Assembly (NCBI RefSeq): GCF_014384895.1
Contig: NZ_JACRSQ010000002.1
Coordinates: 62,001 to 126,000 of the forward strand
DNA from: Bianquea renquensis
GTDB taxonomy: Bacteria > Bacillota > Clostridia > Lachnospirales > Bianqueaceae
DNA: 64,000 nt
Direction of reading: 5' to 3'
Part shown: one piece after another, positions 9,080 to 17,035 of the stretch
How the letters are laid out: every line of letters begins with the position of its first letter
Numbering within the stretch: the first letter of the stretch is position 1
The notes under the pieces: model-generated
The model's input: only the letters and a program-made list of their open reading frames with translations
Told to the model about the DNA's origin: nothing
Database searches by the model: none
Program-made: the position numbers and the translations under genes

Positions 9080-10540
9080 TTATTCTTCCGCGCTGAATTT
9101 TTGAATCATAGCCTGCTTCAAATCATACAGAGACTGGGACAGATCCACCGGGATCGTCTGTGCGTTGACTAAGCGTTTGGATTCGGGCCGCAGGGTCGCC
9201 TGCTCCGCCTTGCAGTACTGCTGGATTTCCATCACTGAAGGGCGCGAGTACACCAGCTTACCGCCCCGAAAGATGGGGGTCAACAATTCTCGAAGCGTAT
9301 AGGTGCCAGGCTTGAACCGCATACGCTTCCACGTATTCTCAGGGTCGAAAATTTCCAGCGGCTGCGATTCATCAAAGATCTCGTCCTCGAGGGCAATCAG
9401 GTCACCCCGGAGATAGCCGGTCTGCTTATCATAAATGCGGATAATCTTTTTGACACCGGGGTTGGTGATTTTCACGGCATTGTCGGAGAGCTTGATCTTA
9501 GGTTCCATGACCCCTGTGCCGTCATCCTCCGCCGCCAGCTTGTATACGCCGCCGAAAGAGGGACAATCCTTGGCCGTGATCAGGCGAGTGCCAACGCCCC
9601 ACAGGCTGATTTGAGCGCCCTGGAGCTTCAGGTCCCGGATCAGGTACTCGTCCAGATCGCTGGAGGCGCTGATGATGGCATCGGGGAATCCTGCCTCATC
9701 CAGCATCTTCCGAGCTTCCATGGAGAGATAGGCGAGGTCGCCGCTGTCAAGGCGGATGCCATACATCTTGGAGGATACGCCGGCATCCCGCATTTCCTGA
9801 AATACCTTGATGGCGTTGGGTACGCCGGAGCCCAGTGTATCGTAAGTATCCACGAGGAGGATGCACATGTCGGGGAATAGTTCCGCGTAGGCGCGAAAGG
9901 CAGTCAATTCGTCGTCAAAACTCATGACCCAGCTGTGACTGTGGGTTCCTTTTGGCGCGACGTCGAAGAGCTGTGCAGTCAGGACATTGGAGGTGCCGAT
10001 ACAGCCGCCGATGACAGCGGCGCGCGCGCCTAGCGTGCCTGCATCCGGTCCCTGTGCACGGCGAAGACCGAACTCCATAACAGGATCTCCCTTGGCCGCC
10101 CAGACAACCCGGGACGCCTTCGTTGCGATCAAACTTTGATGATTTATGATGCACAACAGTGCTGTCTCAATGAGCTGGGCTTCAATGATGGGGGCCTTGA
10201 CCCGGAGCAATGGCTCGCGGGGGAACGCGATGCTGCCCTCGGGGATTGCATCTATATCGCCTGTAAAGCGAAAGTCCTTCAGATACTCCAGAAAGTCGGC
10301 CTCAAAGATGTTCAGACTCTGCAAATATGCGATGTCCTCCGGAGAAAAGTGGAGGTTTTGAATATACTCGATAGCCTGGTCCAGACCGGCAACAATGGAA
10401 AAGGCGGCAGAAAATGGATTGTCGCGGTAGAATAAGTCAAACACGACGGTGCGGTCCTTTTTGCCATAGTGATAGTATCCCTGCATCATAGTCAACTGAT
10501 ATAGATCCGTCATCAAAGTTAAGTTTTGATCGGTAAACAT
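9080..10540 (-). CDS. pncB: Nicotinate phosphoribosyltransferase
   Basis: Joins nicotinate to PRPP to make nicotinate mononucleotide, the entry to NAD through the salvage (Preiss-Handler) route. The 486-residue length and sequence fit the long Gram-positive type: N-terminal LMTDLYQLTMMQGYYHYGKKDRTVVFDLFYR, the conserved EFGLRRAQGPDAG near residue 155, SWVMSFDDELTAFRAYA, and the phosphate-binding RLDSGDLAYLS and SSDLDEYLI blocks. The C-terminal lid is present. It is divergent from the hydrolase at 10671 and shares a terminator with the aminopeptidase gene. Confidence 0.95.
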   Translation of the reverse strand: MFTDQNLTLMTDLYQLTMMQGYYHYGKKDRTVVFDLFYRDNPFSAAFSIVAGLDQAIEYIQNLHFSPEDIAYLQSLNIFEADFLEYLKDFRFTGDIDAIPEGSIAFPREPLLRVKAPIIEAQLIETALLCIINHQSLIATKASRVVWAAKGDPVMEFGLRRAQGPDAGTLGARAAVIGGCIGTSNVLTAQLFDVAPKGTHSHSWVMSFDDELTAFRAYAELFPDMCILLVDTYDTLGSGVPNAIKVFQEMRDAGVSSKMYGIRLDSGDLAYLSMEARKMLDEAGFPDAIISASSDLDEYLIRDLKLQGAQISLWGVGTRLITAKDCPSFGGVYKLAAEDDGTGVMEPKIKLSDNAVKITNPGVKKIIRIYDKQTGYLRGDLIALEDEIFDESQPLEIFDPENTWKRMRFKPGTYTLRELLTPIFRGGKLVYSRPSVMEIQQYCKAEQATLRPESKRLVNAQTIPVDLSQSLYDLKQAMIQKFSAEE

Positions 10541-10620
10541 CGGTTCGTTCCTTCTCTCTTCATGAAATCAAAATTTATTTGTCCCCCATTATAGCATGAA
10601 TTCCAGGGCAATGCAACTAT

Positions 10621-10649
10621 TTGACAGATGGAATCGGAAATCGTATACT
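10621..10649 (+). promoter_or_regulatory. Sigma-A promoter for the MBL-fold hydrolase gene
   Basis: TTGACA (10621-10626), 17-base spacer, TATACT (10644-10649), immediately upstream of the AAAGGAG site at 10654. The leader is very short. Confidence 0.75.
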
Positions 10650-10670
10650 GTGCAAAGGAGATGAATGTAC

Positions 10671-11540
10671 ATGAGAATTCAGGTTCTAATTGAAAACGGA
10701 GATATTGAACGTCAATGCGGCGCACTACATAAAGAGCACGGTCTGTCTCTACTCTTTCACAGAGATGGACGGCAGTATCTGTTGGATACAGGGGATACGG
10801 GATACTTTTCGCAGAACGCAGAAGCCATGGGGCTGGACCTCGCGCTGTTAGATTCCGTGATCATATCCCACAACCACCACGACCATATAGGCGGATTGGA
10901 AGAACTATTCCGCGTGAATCCACATGTCCAGGTTTGGCTCCGGGCGGAGGCGAAGGGTGAGTTTTACGCGGAGGATGTCGAGGGCGAGTACCGGTATATC
11001 GGAGAGCAGAAGGGATTGTTTCAGAGATATGCAGGGCGGTTCCTCTGGCTGGAGGAGGACTATGAGCTAGCGCCAGATCTTTGGCTCATGGGAATTCCAT
11101 TCCAAGATCCGGACTTCGTCTGCCAGGATCACAGCTTGCGGGAAAAACTGGGGGACCAGTATAGACAAGACCGTTTCCTCCACGAGCTCTTTATCGTCGC
11201 CCGAGAAGAGCAGGGGCTTTGTATTCTGAGCAGTTGTAGCCACAGCGGAATCGTCAATATCGCCCGCGCGGCGCGGTGGCGGTTTCCCGAGGATCCCATT
11301 CAATGTATCGTCGGAGGATTTCACATGCAAAGAGTGTCAGAGCCTGAATCCCTGAACTGCTCGCCAGAATTCGTTGACCGGACGGCGCAGGAGCTAGACA
11401 GGCTGGCGGCGGAGAGCGGAAACCCAGCCTTGCAAGTTTATACGGGGCATTGCACGGGGGTGGCTGCGTACCGGCGACTGCGATTGACCTTTGGCGATAG
11501 GTTACACAGCCTGGCGCCGGGGTTGGATTTTGAGGTGTAA
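10671..11540 (+). CDS. MBL-fold metallo-hydrolase
   Basis: A 289-residue metallo-beta-lactamase-fold protein. Metal ligands: H-x-H-x-D-H as HNHHDH (residues about 65-70), a later SSCSHSGIVN His and GGFHMQ, and the terminal YTGHCTG. The arrangement is that of the 7,8-dihydropterin-6-methyl-4-(beta-D-ribofuranosyl)aminobenzene-5'-phosphate-synthase-like subgroup, whose bacterial function is mostly unassigned. The start could be ATG 10665 or 10671; the AAAGGAG at 10654-10660 is four bases from the first and ten from the second, so 10671 is preferred. It is monocistronic with its own promoter. Confidence 0.85.
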   Translation: MRIQVLIENGDIERQCGALHKEHGLSLLFHRDGRQYLLDTGDTGYFSQNAEAMGLDLALLDSVIISHNHHDHIGGLEELFRVNPHVQVWLRAEAKGEFYAEDVEGEYRYIGEQKGLFQRYAGRFLWLEEDYELAPDLWLMGIPFQDPDFVCQDHSLREKLGDQYRQDRFLHELFIVAREEQGLCILSSCSHSGIVNIARAARWRFPEDPIQCIVGGFHMQRVSEPESLNCSPEFVDRTAQELDRLAAESGNPALQVYTGHCTGVAAYRRLRLTFGDRLHSLAPGLDFEV

Positions 11541-11640
11541 GCCCCCAGAAGAAATGCCATCTATAGATAGCCGATACCCATTTCTAGTAAACCACCATGA
11601 GGTAAATTTTGAAGACTGACAGAGGATAGGAGGAAATGAA

Positions 11641-12924
11641 ATGCTGCTACAGGAGGAAGTACACCAGCGGGGACAGTATGACATCATCGTTGCCGGCGGC
11701 GGCGTGGCGGGAGTCGCGGCGGCGGTGTCGGCGGCAAGGCTGGGAAAGAAAGTACTGCTCATTGAAAAGAGCATGAAGCTGGGAGGCCTTGCAACACTTG
11801 GCCTGGTGAATCTTTTCGTCCCCATGTGTAATGGAAGGGGAAAACAAATTATTTTCGGGATGGCGGAGGAATTGTTGCGGGTATCGCTGCGCTACGGGTA
11901 TGGCGATGTGCCGGAACAATTTGAAAATGGCGCGATTCCAGAGAAGATTTTGGAGCAATACCGGCAGAGGAAACAGCTCCCACCGCGATATATGGCGCAT
12001 TTTTCTCCAGAAATCTTTGCGCTTGTGCTGACGGAGTTTTGCCACGATGCGGGAGTCGAACTTCTCTTTGATAGTATCCTGTCCCGGGCGGTTTTCAACC
12101 CAGAACAGCAGGGAATCCTGCGGGAAATTGTAGTGGATAATAAGTCCGGAAGGGAATCCTATGCAGCGGATATGTTTGTCGATGCCACCGGTGACGGCGA
12201 TTTGCTGTATTGCGCTGGAGTGCCGACCCAGAGTCGGGGAAACTATCATGTATATTATGGGCGCAAGGTCACGCTGGATACCTGCCGGACAGCTCTGGAG
12301 ACCGGCGACATCGGACGGGCGTTCACTTCGGCCTGTGGTGGAAACGCTAGCCTTTACGGCAAAGGACATCCAGAGGGGATGCCGCTGTACAATGGCGCCG
12401 ACAGCGCGGATGTGACCCGATATATCATTGCCAATCAGTTGGAGATGCTGGAAAAGCTCAAAGGTGAGAATCGAAAGTCCCGTGAGGTTGTCACTCTCCC
12501 GGGAATGGCACAGTTTCGCACGACACGCTGTATCGACGGAGAATACACCCTGAAGGAATCCGATGCGTATCGCCATTTTGACGATTCGGTGGGGGCCATC
12601 TGTGATTTTGACCGGAGAGATTACCTCTTTGAGATCCCCTTCGGAACTCTAGTGAAAAAGGGATTCCACAACCTGCTGACTGCCGGGCGGTCGGCGGCTG
12701 GCGAGGGATATGCGTGGGATGTTCTGCGCGTAATTCCCCCGGCCATCATCTCCGGGCAGGCGGCTGGAGTGGCCTGTGTCCACGCCCTTGAAGAAGAAAA
12801 GCCCATATGGGATGTGGATATTGCCTCACTTCAGGAAGAGCTGAGCCAGGAGAATGTGACGATTCACTTCGATGATGCCGACGTGCCGGAGTACAGCGAG
12901 GATATCCACGAAAACAACGATTGA
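11641..12924 (+). CDS. FAD-dependent oxidoreductase (FAD_oxidored family), paralogue 2
   Basis: A 427-residue flavoprotein built like the one at 1813: Rossmann motif IIVAGGGVAGVAAAVSAA, then IEKSMKLGGLATLGLVNLFVP, a middle MFVDATGDGDLLYCAG block and the C-terminal NLLTAGRSAAGEGYAWDVLRVIP block. AGGAGG at 11629 places the ATG at 11641. It differs from paralogue 1 by an insert after about residue 100. There is no neighbouring partner such as a permease or regulator, and no substrate can be inferred. Confidence 0.85.
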   Translation: MLLQEEVHQRGQYDIIVAGGGVAGVAAAVSAARLGKKVLLIEKSMKLGGLATLGLVNLFVPMCNGRGKQIIFGMAEELLRVSLRYGYGDVPEQFENGAIPEKILEQYRQRKQLPPRYMAHFSPEIFALVLTEFCHDAGVELLFDSILSRAVFNPEQQGILREIVVDNKSGRESYAADMFVDATGDGDLLYCAGVPTQSRGNYHVYYGRKVTLDTCRTALETGDIGRAFTSACGGNASLYGKGHPEGMPLYNGADSADVTRYIIANQLEMLEKLKGENRKSREVVTLPGMAQFRTTRCIDGEYTLKESDAYRHFDDSVGAICDFDRRDYLFEIPFGTLVKKGFHNLLTAGRSAAGEGYAWDVLRVIPPAIISGQAAGVACVHALEEEKPIWDVDIASLQEELSQENVTIHFDDADVPEYSEDIHENND

Positions 12925-12988
12925 TCTACTATATAACCGATGATACAAACGGTGGATTATGTGGCGTGATCGGAAGGATAGTGACGTA

Positions 12989-13744
12989 TTACAGGTCCAT
13001 CTCCAGCCCAATGGGGCAGTGATCGCTGCCGGGGATCTGGGAGTAGATTGTGGCTTCGCGGATTCCATCTTGTATCCGGTCGGAGACTAGAAAGTAATCG
13101 ATGCGCCATCCTATATTCCGGGACCGGGCCTGTCCCATGTAGGACCACCAGGTATACGCGCCCTCGCGGTCCGGATAGATGTGCCGGAAGGAATCAACAA
13201 ATCCTTGACTCAGCAATTCTGACATTTTTTCGCGTTCCTCGTATGTAAAACCGGAGTTGCCAACATTCGATTTACAATTCTTCAGATCGATTTCCTGGTG
13301 GGCTACATTCATATCACCACAGACGATCACCGGTTTGCGTTTATCCAGGGCGAGGAGATATGACCGAAAGGCGTCCTCCCATTCCATTCGGTATGGCAAC
13401 CGCTCCAGATCGCGCCGGGAATTGGGGGTATAGACATTGACCAGATAGAAGTTTGCCCATTCCAACGTGATTACGCGCCCCTCCTGGTCGTGGACTTCCT
13501 GGCCGATACCATAGGAGGCGGAGAGAGGCTCGTGTTTACAAAAAATTGCGGTGCCAGAGTACCCCTTCTTTGCGGCAAAGTTCCAATATTGGCCATATCC
13601 TGGCATATCCAGGGTGATCTGTCCCTCCTGAAGTTTTGTTTCCTGGATACAGAAACAGTCGGCGTCCACCGCCCTAAAAAAATCTTGAAAGCCTTTCCCC
13701 ACAGCAGCCCGAAGTCCGTTGACATTCCATGATACAAATTGCAT
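12989..13744 (-). CDS. xth: Exodeoxyribonuclease III / AP endonuclease
   Basis: A 251-residue EEP-fold nuclease for base-excision repair: cuts 5' of abasic sites and has 3' exonuclease and phosphatase activity. Motifs: SWNVNGLRA (Asn), IQETK (the catalytic Glu), VYTPNS (Tyr), GDMNVAH (Asp, Asn) and the terminal GSDHCPI (Asp-His pair). This matches the Bacillus ExoA type. ATG 13744 is preceded on the minus strand by AAAGGAGTGG. An extended -10 (TGGTATACT) lies just upstream on the minus strand. Confidence 0.95.
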   Translation of the reverse strand: MQFVSWNVNGLRAAVGKGFQDFFRAVDADCFCIQETKLQEGQITLDMPGYGQYWNFAAKKGYSGTAIFCKHEPLSASYGIGQEVHDQEGRVITLEWANFYLVNVYTPNSRRDLERLPYRMEWEDAFRSYLLALDKRKPVIVCGDMNVAHQEIDLKNCKSNVGNSGFTYEEREKMSELLSQGFVDSFRHIYPDREGAYTWWSYMGQARSRNIGWRIDYFLVSDRIQDGIREATIYSQIPGSDHCPIGLEMDL

Positions 13745-13875
13745 ATACGATCCACTCCTTTTCCGTACTAGTATACCAGAGATTTAACCTCAGCGCCAGT
13801 GCTTTACCATGGAATTCCCGGCATATTTTGGGGATTTAGCGAAAGGCTTTTTTCTGGTTTCGTATCATGAGAACC

Positions 13876-13904
13876 TTGAAATTGCCGGAAATCTATGATA
13901 TGAT
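13876..13904 (+). promoter_or_regulatory. Sigma-A promoter for pgsA
   Basis: TTGAAA (13876-13881), 17-base spacer, TATGAT (13899-13904), about 48 bases before the GTG start. Confidence 0.7.
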
Positions 13905-13952
13905 TAAAACCATAGTATATAGAGGAAATCTTAAGAGAAAAGGGGAAGTCTC

Positions 13953-14510
13953 GTGAACGACAAAAGTAAAAGAATCTTTACCATTCCGAATATTTTGTCG
14001 ATGATTCGAATCCTCTTGATCCCTGTATTCATCGCGTTGTATATGAATGGATATGGGCTTCAGGCGGGGATTATTCTTGTAGTATCAGGGTTGACCGATA
14101 CAGCGGACGGATACATAGCTAGACATTATGACCAGATCACAAACATTGGCAAGGTGTTGGACCCCATTGCGGATAAATTGACGCAGGGAGTGACTGCCAT
14201 CTGTATGTGCATCCGGCATACCTATATAATACCGCTCCTATGTCTACTGATTGTCAAGGAACTATTTATGGGCGTTGCAGGTCTTGTTCTCCTTAAGATA
14301 AAGCACCGTCCCTTTGGCGCCTGCTGGTGGGGCAAGGCGGCAACGATCATTTTCTACCTGTTCATCTGCATCAGCATTATCTTTGAAGGCAAGATATCGG
14401 AGAATGTAATGCGGGCTATGGTGCTGGGGACAGCCATCGCGCTAGGATTTTCCCTGGTCATGTATGTTTTAAAGTATATCAAGATATTCCGAGGCGAGGA
14501 AGAGATCTAG
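13953..14510 (+). CDS. pgsA: CDP-alcohol phosphatidyltransferase (probable phosphatidylglycerophosphate synthase)
   Basis: A 185-residue integral membrane enzyme that moves the phosphatidyl group from CDP-diacylglycerol to an alcohol, most likely glycerol-3-phosphate. The family signature D-G-x2-A-R-x8-G-x3-D-x3-D is complete in DTADGYIARHYDQITNIGKV followed by LDPIADK. Four to five membrane helices are apparent. The N-terminus RIFTIPNILSMIRI is typical of PgsA. The start is GTG 13953 after AAAGGGGAAG. Its TAG stop overlaps the GTG of the next gene by one base, so the two are translationally coupled. Confidence 0.85.
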   Translation: MNDKSKRIFTIPNILSMIRILLIPVFIALYMNGYGLQAGIILVVSGLTDTADGYIARHYDQITNIGKVLDPIADKLTQGVTAICMCIRHTYIIPLLCLLIVKELFMGVAGLVLLKIKHRPFGACWWGKAATIIFYLFICISIIFEGKISENVMRAMVLGTAIALGFSLVMYVLKYIKIFRGEEEI

Positions 14511-15268
14511 TGGAACAGGAAGAGCGCTTTGAACTGGCGCGCCTGCGGGCACAGAACGCCCTGGCGGCGAAGAATGAAATGGGAAAGGGAATCGGCACGC
14601 AGATGGAGCGAACGCTGCACTGCGTGCTGAAATATTATATAGAGCCAGATGAGAGCCGGCACGAGGTTCGTGTGGGAACTTTTATCGCGGATATTTTTCA
14701 GGCGGAGCAGAATCGCATCATCGAGATCCAGACTCGAAACTTCTCGGCGCTGCGGCAGAAGCTATCCTATTTCGTACAGGATCATAAGGTTACCGTGGTC
14801 TATCCCATCGCCAGGCAGAAATGGATGAGCTGGGTTGACCCGGCGACGGGGGAGATGAGCGGCCGGCGCAAAAGTCCCAGGAAGGGGGAACCGTGGGACG
14901 CCCTTCCAGAATTGTACCGCTTGGCCCAGCTAATACAAAGTCCGAACCTAAGCTTTTATTTGATGCTGCTGGACATGGAGGAATACCGGCTTCTGGATGG
15001 CTGGAGCGAGGATAAAAAAAAGGGATCCCATCGGATGGAAAGGATCCCTCTGCGAATCGATGAAGCGATCGAGCTGCGCGCGGGCCAGGACTACGGGAAG
15101 CTGTTGCCCGCTTTCTTGCCCGACCCATTCACGAGAAAGGATTTTATAAAAGCCACCCGGCTTTCCCCCAAAAAAAGCAGTTTTGCGCTGACCGTTCTCC
15201 TGCGCATGGAGGCCATACGGCAATCGGGAAAAGAAGGGCGCGCCTTCCTCTACACCCGTGAAGGCTGA
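14510..15268 (+). CDS. Hypothetical protein with a PD-(D/E)XK nuclease-like N-terminal core
   Basis: A 252-residue soluble protein starting with GTG overlapping the pgsA stop. Residues about 28-95 read HCVLKYYIEP, HEVRVGTFIADIFQ and RIIEIQTRNFSALRQKL: an Asp on one strand, then Glu-x-Gln on the next and a following Arg/Lys helix. This is the layout of PD-(D/E)XK nucleases with Gln in place of Lys. The C-terminal part (PFTRKDFIKATRLSPKKSS, LLRMEAI) looks like a small winged-helix or helical DNA-binding region. I have seen this only as an uncharacterised clostridial protein; the nuclease call is inference. Its end overlaps the convergent dipeptidase gene by 19 bases. Confidence 0.75.
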   Translation: MEQEERFELARLRAQNALAAKNEMGKGIGTQMERTLHCVLKYYIEPDESRHEVRVGTFIADIFQAEQNRIIEIQTRNFSALRQKLSYFVQDHKVTVVYPIARQKWMSWVDPATGEMSGRRKSPRKGEPWDALPELYRLAQLIQSPNLSFYLMLLDMEEYRLLDGWSEDKKKGSHRMERIPLRIDEAIELRAGQDYGKLLPAFLPDPFTRKDFIKATRLSPKKSSFALTVLLRMEAIRQSGKEGRAFLYTREG

Positions 15269-16248
15269 GGCAGCACAGCCTCCAGAACTCTCGTCACATT
15301 CTGGAGGGCGATCTTGTCAATGTCGCTGGAGGTAAACCCTGCTGAAGCCAATTGCTCCAGCAGAATGGGCATATCTTGGACGCCCGAGATTTCAAGTTCC
15401 CCGCTGATGCCATCGAAATCCGAACCGATGGCAACACAGTCGATTCCGCCCACATTGGCCAGATGTCTTGCATGGCGGAGTAGCGCGGCTATGGTGCTCC
15501 GGGGAGCTCCCCCTTCAGGGGCAGTTTCTAAAAAAGAAGGACAGAAATTTAACCCGATAACCCCGCCGGCGTTGCCCAGGGCCCGAATCATATCATCCGT
15601 CAGATTGCGAGGATGGGGACAGAGGGCGCGCGCGTTGGAATGGGATGCGATAAAGGGCTTTTTCGCAATTTTCTGCACATCCCAGAAACCACCGTCGGAG
15701 AGATGGCTGACGTCCACCAGAATCCCCAGCTCATTCATGCGGAGCACCGCCTCTTTTCCAAAATCCGTTAGGCCGCGGCTCATCTCAGCGGGTGAGGTGG
15801 AATTGGGATAGCCAAAACAGTTGGCGTAATTCCAAGTCAGGGTGATCAGGCGGATTCCCATTGTAAAGAGGCGATCTAGATTGTCAAAGGAACCGTCCAC
15901 CAGGCGGCCATCTTCCACGGTTCGTATGGCGCTGGCACATCCATTGTGAAGATTTCGCTGGAGATCCTCCGCGGTTAAGGCCAGGCCAATGCGGTCTGGT
16001 TCCAAGGCTAAGGCCTGATCGAGGAGCAGGCAGGCATCCTGGACACAGGGAAACTCGTGGGGATAGCCGGCAGCGGCAAGCCGTTCTACGGGCGGTAAAA
16101 AGATAGCAAAGAACTGAATGGCGGCGCCCGCTCCCAGAAGTCTGGTCAGATCCAGATGTCCCTGATTTCTCCACAGATGTTCGGGCGATAGGCCGTTTTG
16201 AGTTAAGACCGATAGCAGTGTATCGCAGTGCAAGTCCGCAAATTTCAT
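15250..16248 (-). CDS. Membrane dipeptidase (peptidase M19, renal dipeptidase family)
   Basis: A 332-residue TIM-barrel zinc peptidase hydrolysing dipeptides, including L-D types. Metal and active-site residues are visible: H-x-D in FADLHCDTLL near the N-terminus, the bridging Glu in LALTAEDLQ, His in VDVSHLSD, His in FIASHSNARAL and the terminal Asp in AIGSDFDG. It has no signal peptide, so it is cytoplasmic here. ATG 16248 follows GGGAGG on the minus strand. Confidence 0.92.
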   Translation of the reverse strand: MKFADLHCDTLLSVLTQNGLSPEHLWRNQGHLDLTRLLGAGAAIQFFAIFLPPVERLAAAGYPHEFPCVQDACLLLDQALALEPDRIGLALTAEDLQRNLHNGCASAIRTVEDGRLVDGSFDNLDRLFTMGIRLITLTWNYANCFGYPNSTSPAEMSRGLTDFGKEAVLRMNELGILVDVSHLSDGGFWDVQKIAKKPFIASHSNARALCPHPRNLTDDMIRALGNAGGVIGLNFCPSFLETAPEGGAPRSTIAALLRHARHLANVGGIDCVAIGSDFDGISGELEISGVQDMPILLEQLASAGFTSSDIDKIALQNVTRVLEAVLPQPSRV

Positions 16249-16281
16249 GTTGGCTGCCTCCCTATTGGTATCGATAGTATG

Positions 16282-16310
16282 AGTGTACCGGTTTCGCGCT
16301 GGAATGTCAA
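16282..16310 (-). promoter_or_regulatory. Sigma-A promoter for the M19 dipeptidase
   Basis: Minus strand TTGACA (16310-16305), 17-base spacer, TACACT (16287-16282), about 35 bases upstream of the ATG. Confidence 0.7.
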
Positions 16311-16365
16311 GAACAATCGCCTTCCTTTTCCAGCGTTACATTTCCTAAATTCGCATAGACTAATG

Positions 16366-16372
16366 TCGAAAT
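16366..16372 (+). promoter_or_regulatory. Single Spo0A-box-like site
   Basis: TGTCGAA, a perfect match to the 0A-box core, 20 bases upstream of the ATG at 16393. One site alone is weak evidence. Confidence 0.25.
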
Positions 16373-16392
16373 AAGGTTTTAGGGGGTGTGTG

Positions 16393-16899
16393 ATGCATCG
16401 CGTACATTTGCGTATTGCCGGTCGGCCCAGCAGGCTGCAAAATAGTCTGCGATTTTTAATTTTATGGATGATCACGGGAATGCTATACTACACAGTGGAG
16501 GGTATCTGGAGAATCGGAAATGGCGGTTGGGCCAACATTGTGATGCTTCCCATTGGAGGACTTTGCGGTGTTTTAGTAGGAAGTCTTCACAAAATTCCGC
16601 GTTTTTATTCCATGCGGGTTATAACACAAGCGCTTCTCGGAACTTGCATCGTCCTGACAATCGAACTTTTGACTGGGATTGTGCTCAATCGATGGCTCGG
16701 CTTACAGATATGGGATTATACCGGGCAGCCAGGCAATATCATGGGGCAGATTTGTTTGCCCTATGGTGTCTTATGGTTCGCCATCATGCCCTTCACCATC
16801 TGGCTTGAAGACCGGTTGCGGTGGAGTCTGTGGAGGGAGGGATCGCCCTATTCACTGGGGGATATCTACAAAAAACTTTGGACTGGCGGCCGTTTATAA
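16393..16899 (+). CDS. Putative ABC-transporter type IV (CmpB-like) membrane protein
   Basis: A 168-residue protein with about four transmembrane helices. The segment IELLTGIVLNRWLGLQIWDY followed by QPGNIMGQICLPYGVLWF is characteristic of the PF06541-type membrane family, whose transport role was only inferred by similarity. A GTG at 16390 directly precedes ATG 16393; AGGGGG at 16381-16386 supports the ATG. There is no ATPase next to it, so membership of a transporter is doubtful. Confidence 0.75.
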   Translation: MHRVHLRIAGRPSRLQNSLRFLILWMITGMLYYTVEGIWRIGNGGWANIVMLPIGGLCGVLVGSLHKIPRFYSMRVITQALLGTCIVLTIELLTGIVLNRWLGLQIWDYTGQPGNIMGQICLPYGVLWFAIMPFTIWLEDRLRWSLWREGSPYSLGDIYKKLWTGGRL

Positions 16900-16901
16900 G
16901 C

Positions 16902-16930
16902 TTGTCTATTCCATATAGATGTGGTACAAT
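16902..16930 (+). promoter_or_regulatory. Sigma-A promoter upstream of the structured leader and epimerase
   Basis: TTGTCT (16902-16907), 17-base spacer, TACAAT (16925-16930). Transcription from here would give a leader of about 100 bases. Confidence 0.65.
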
Positions 16931-16948
16931 CGACAGATGGAGACAAGC

Positions 16949-17030
16949 ATTTGTGCCGGAGCGCCACAAATGCCTTCAACGCAGAGCCAAACTTGAACTT
17001 TCACCTCACATAAGCGCTCCGGAATGGAGG
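16949..17030 (+). ncRNA. Candidate structured 5' leader (pseudoknot-like), copy A
   Basis: A hairpin with arms ATTTGTG (16949-16955) and CACAAAT (16965-16971) has the nine-base loop CCGGAGCGC. That loop is fully complementary to GCGCTCCGG at 17014-17022, which directly precedes the ribosome site TGGAGG (17025-17030). So a pseudoknot, or two mutually exclusive stems, can form next to the Shine-Dalgarno. A second copy occurs at 47091. I do not recognise it as a known riboswitch class. Confidence 0.5.
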
Positions 17031-17035
17031 ATATC

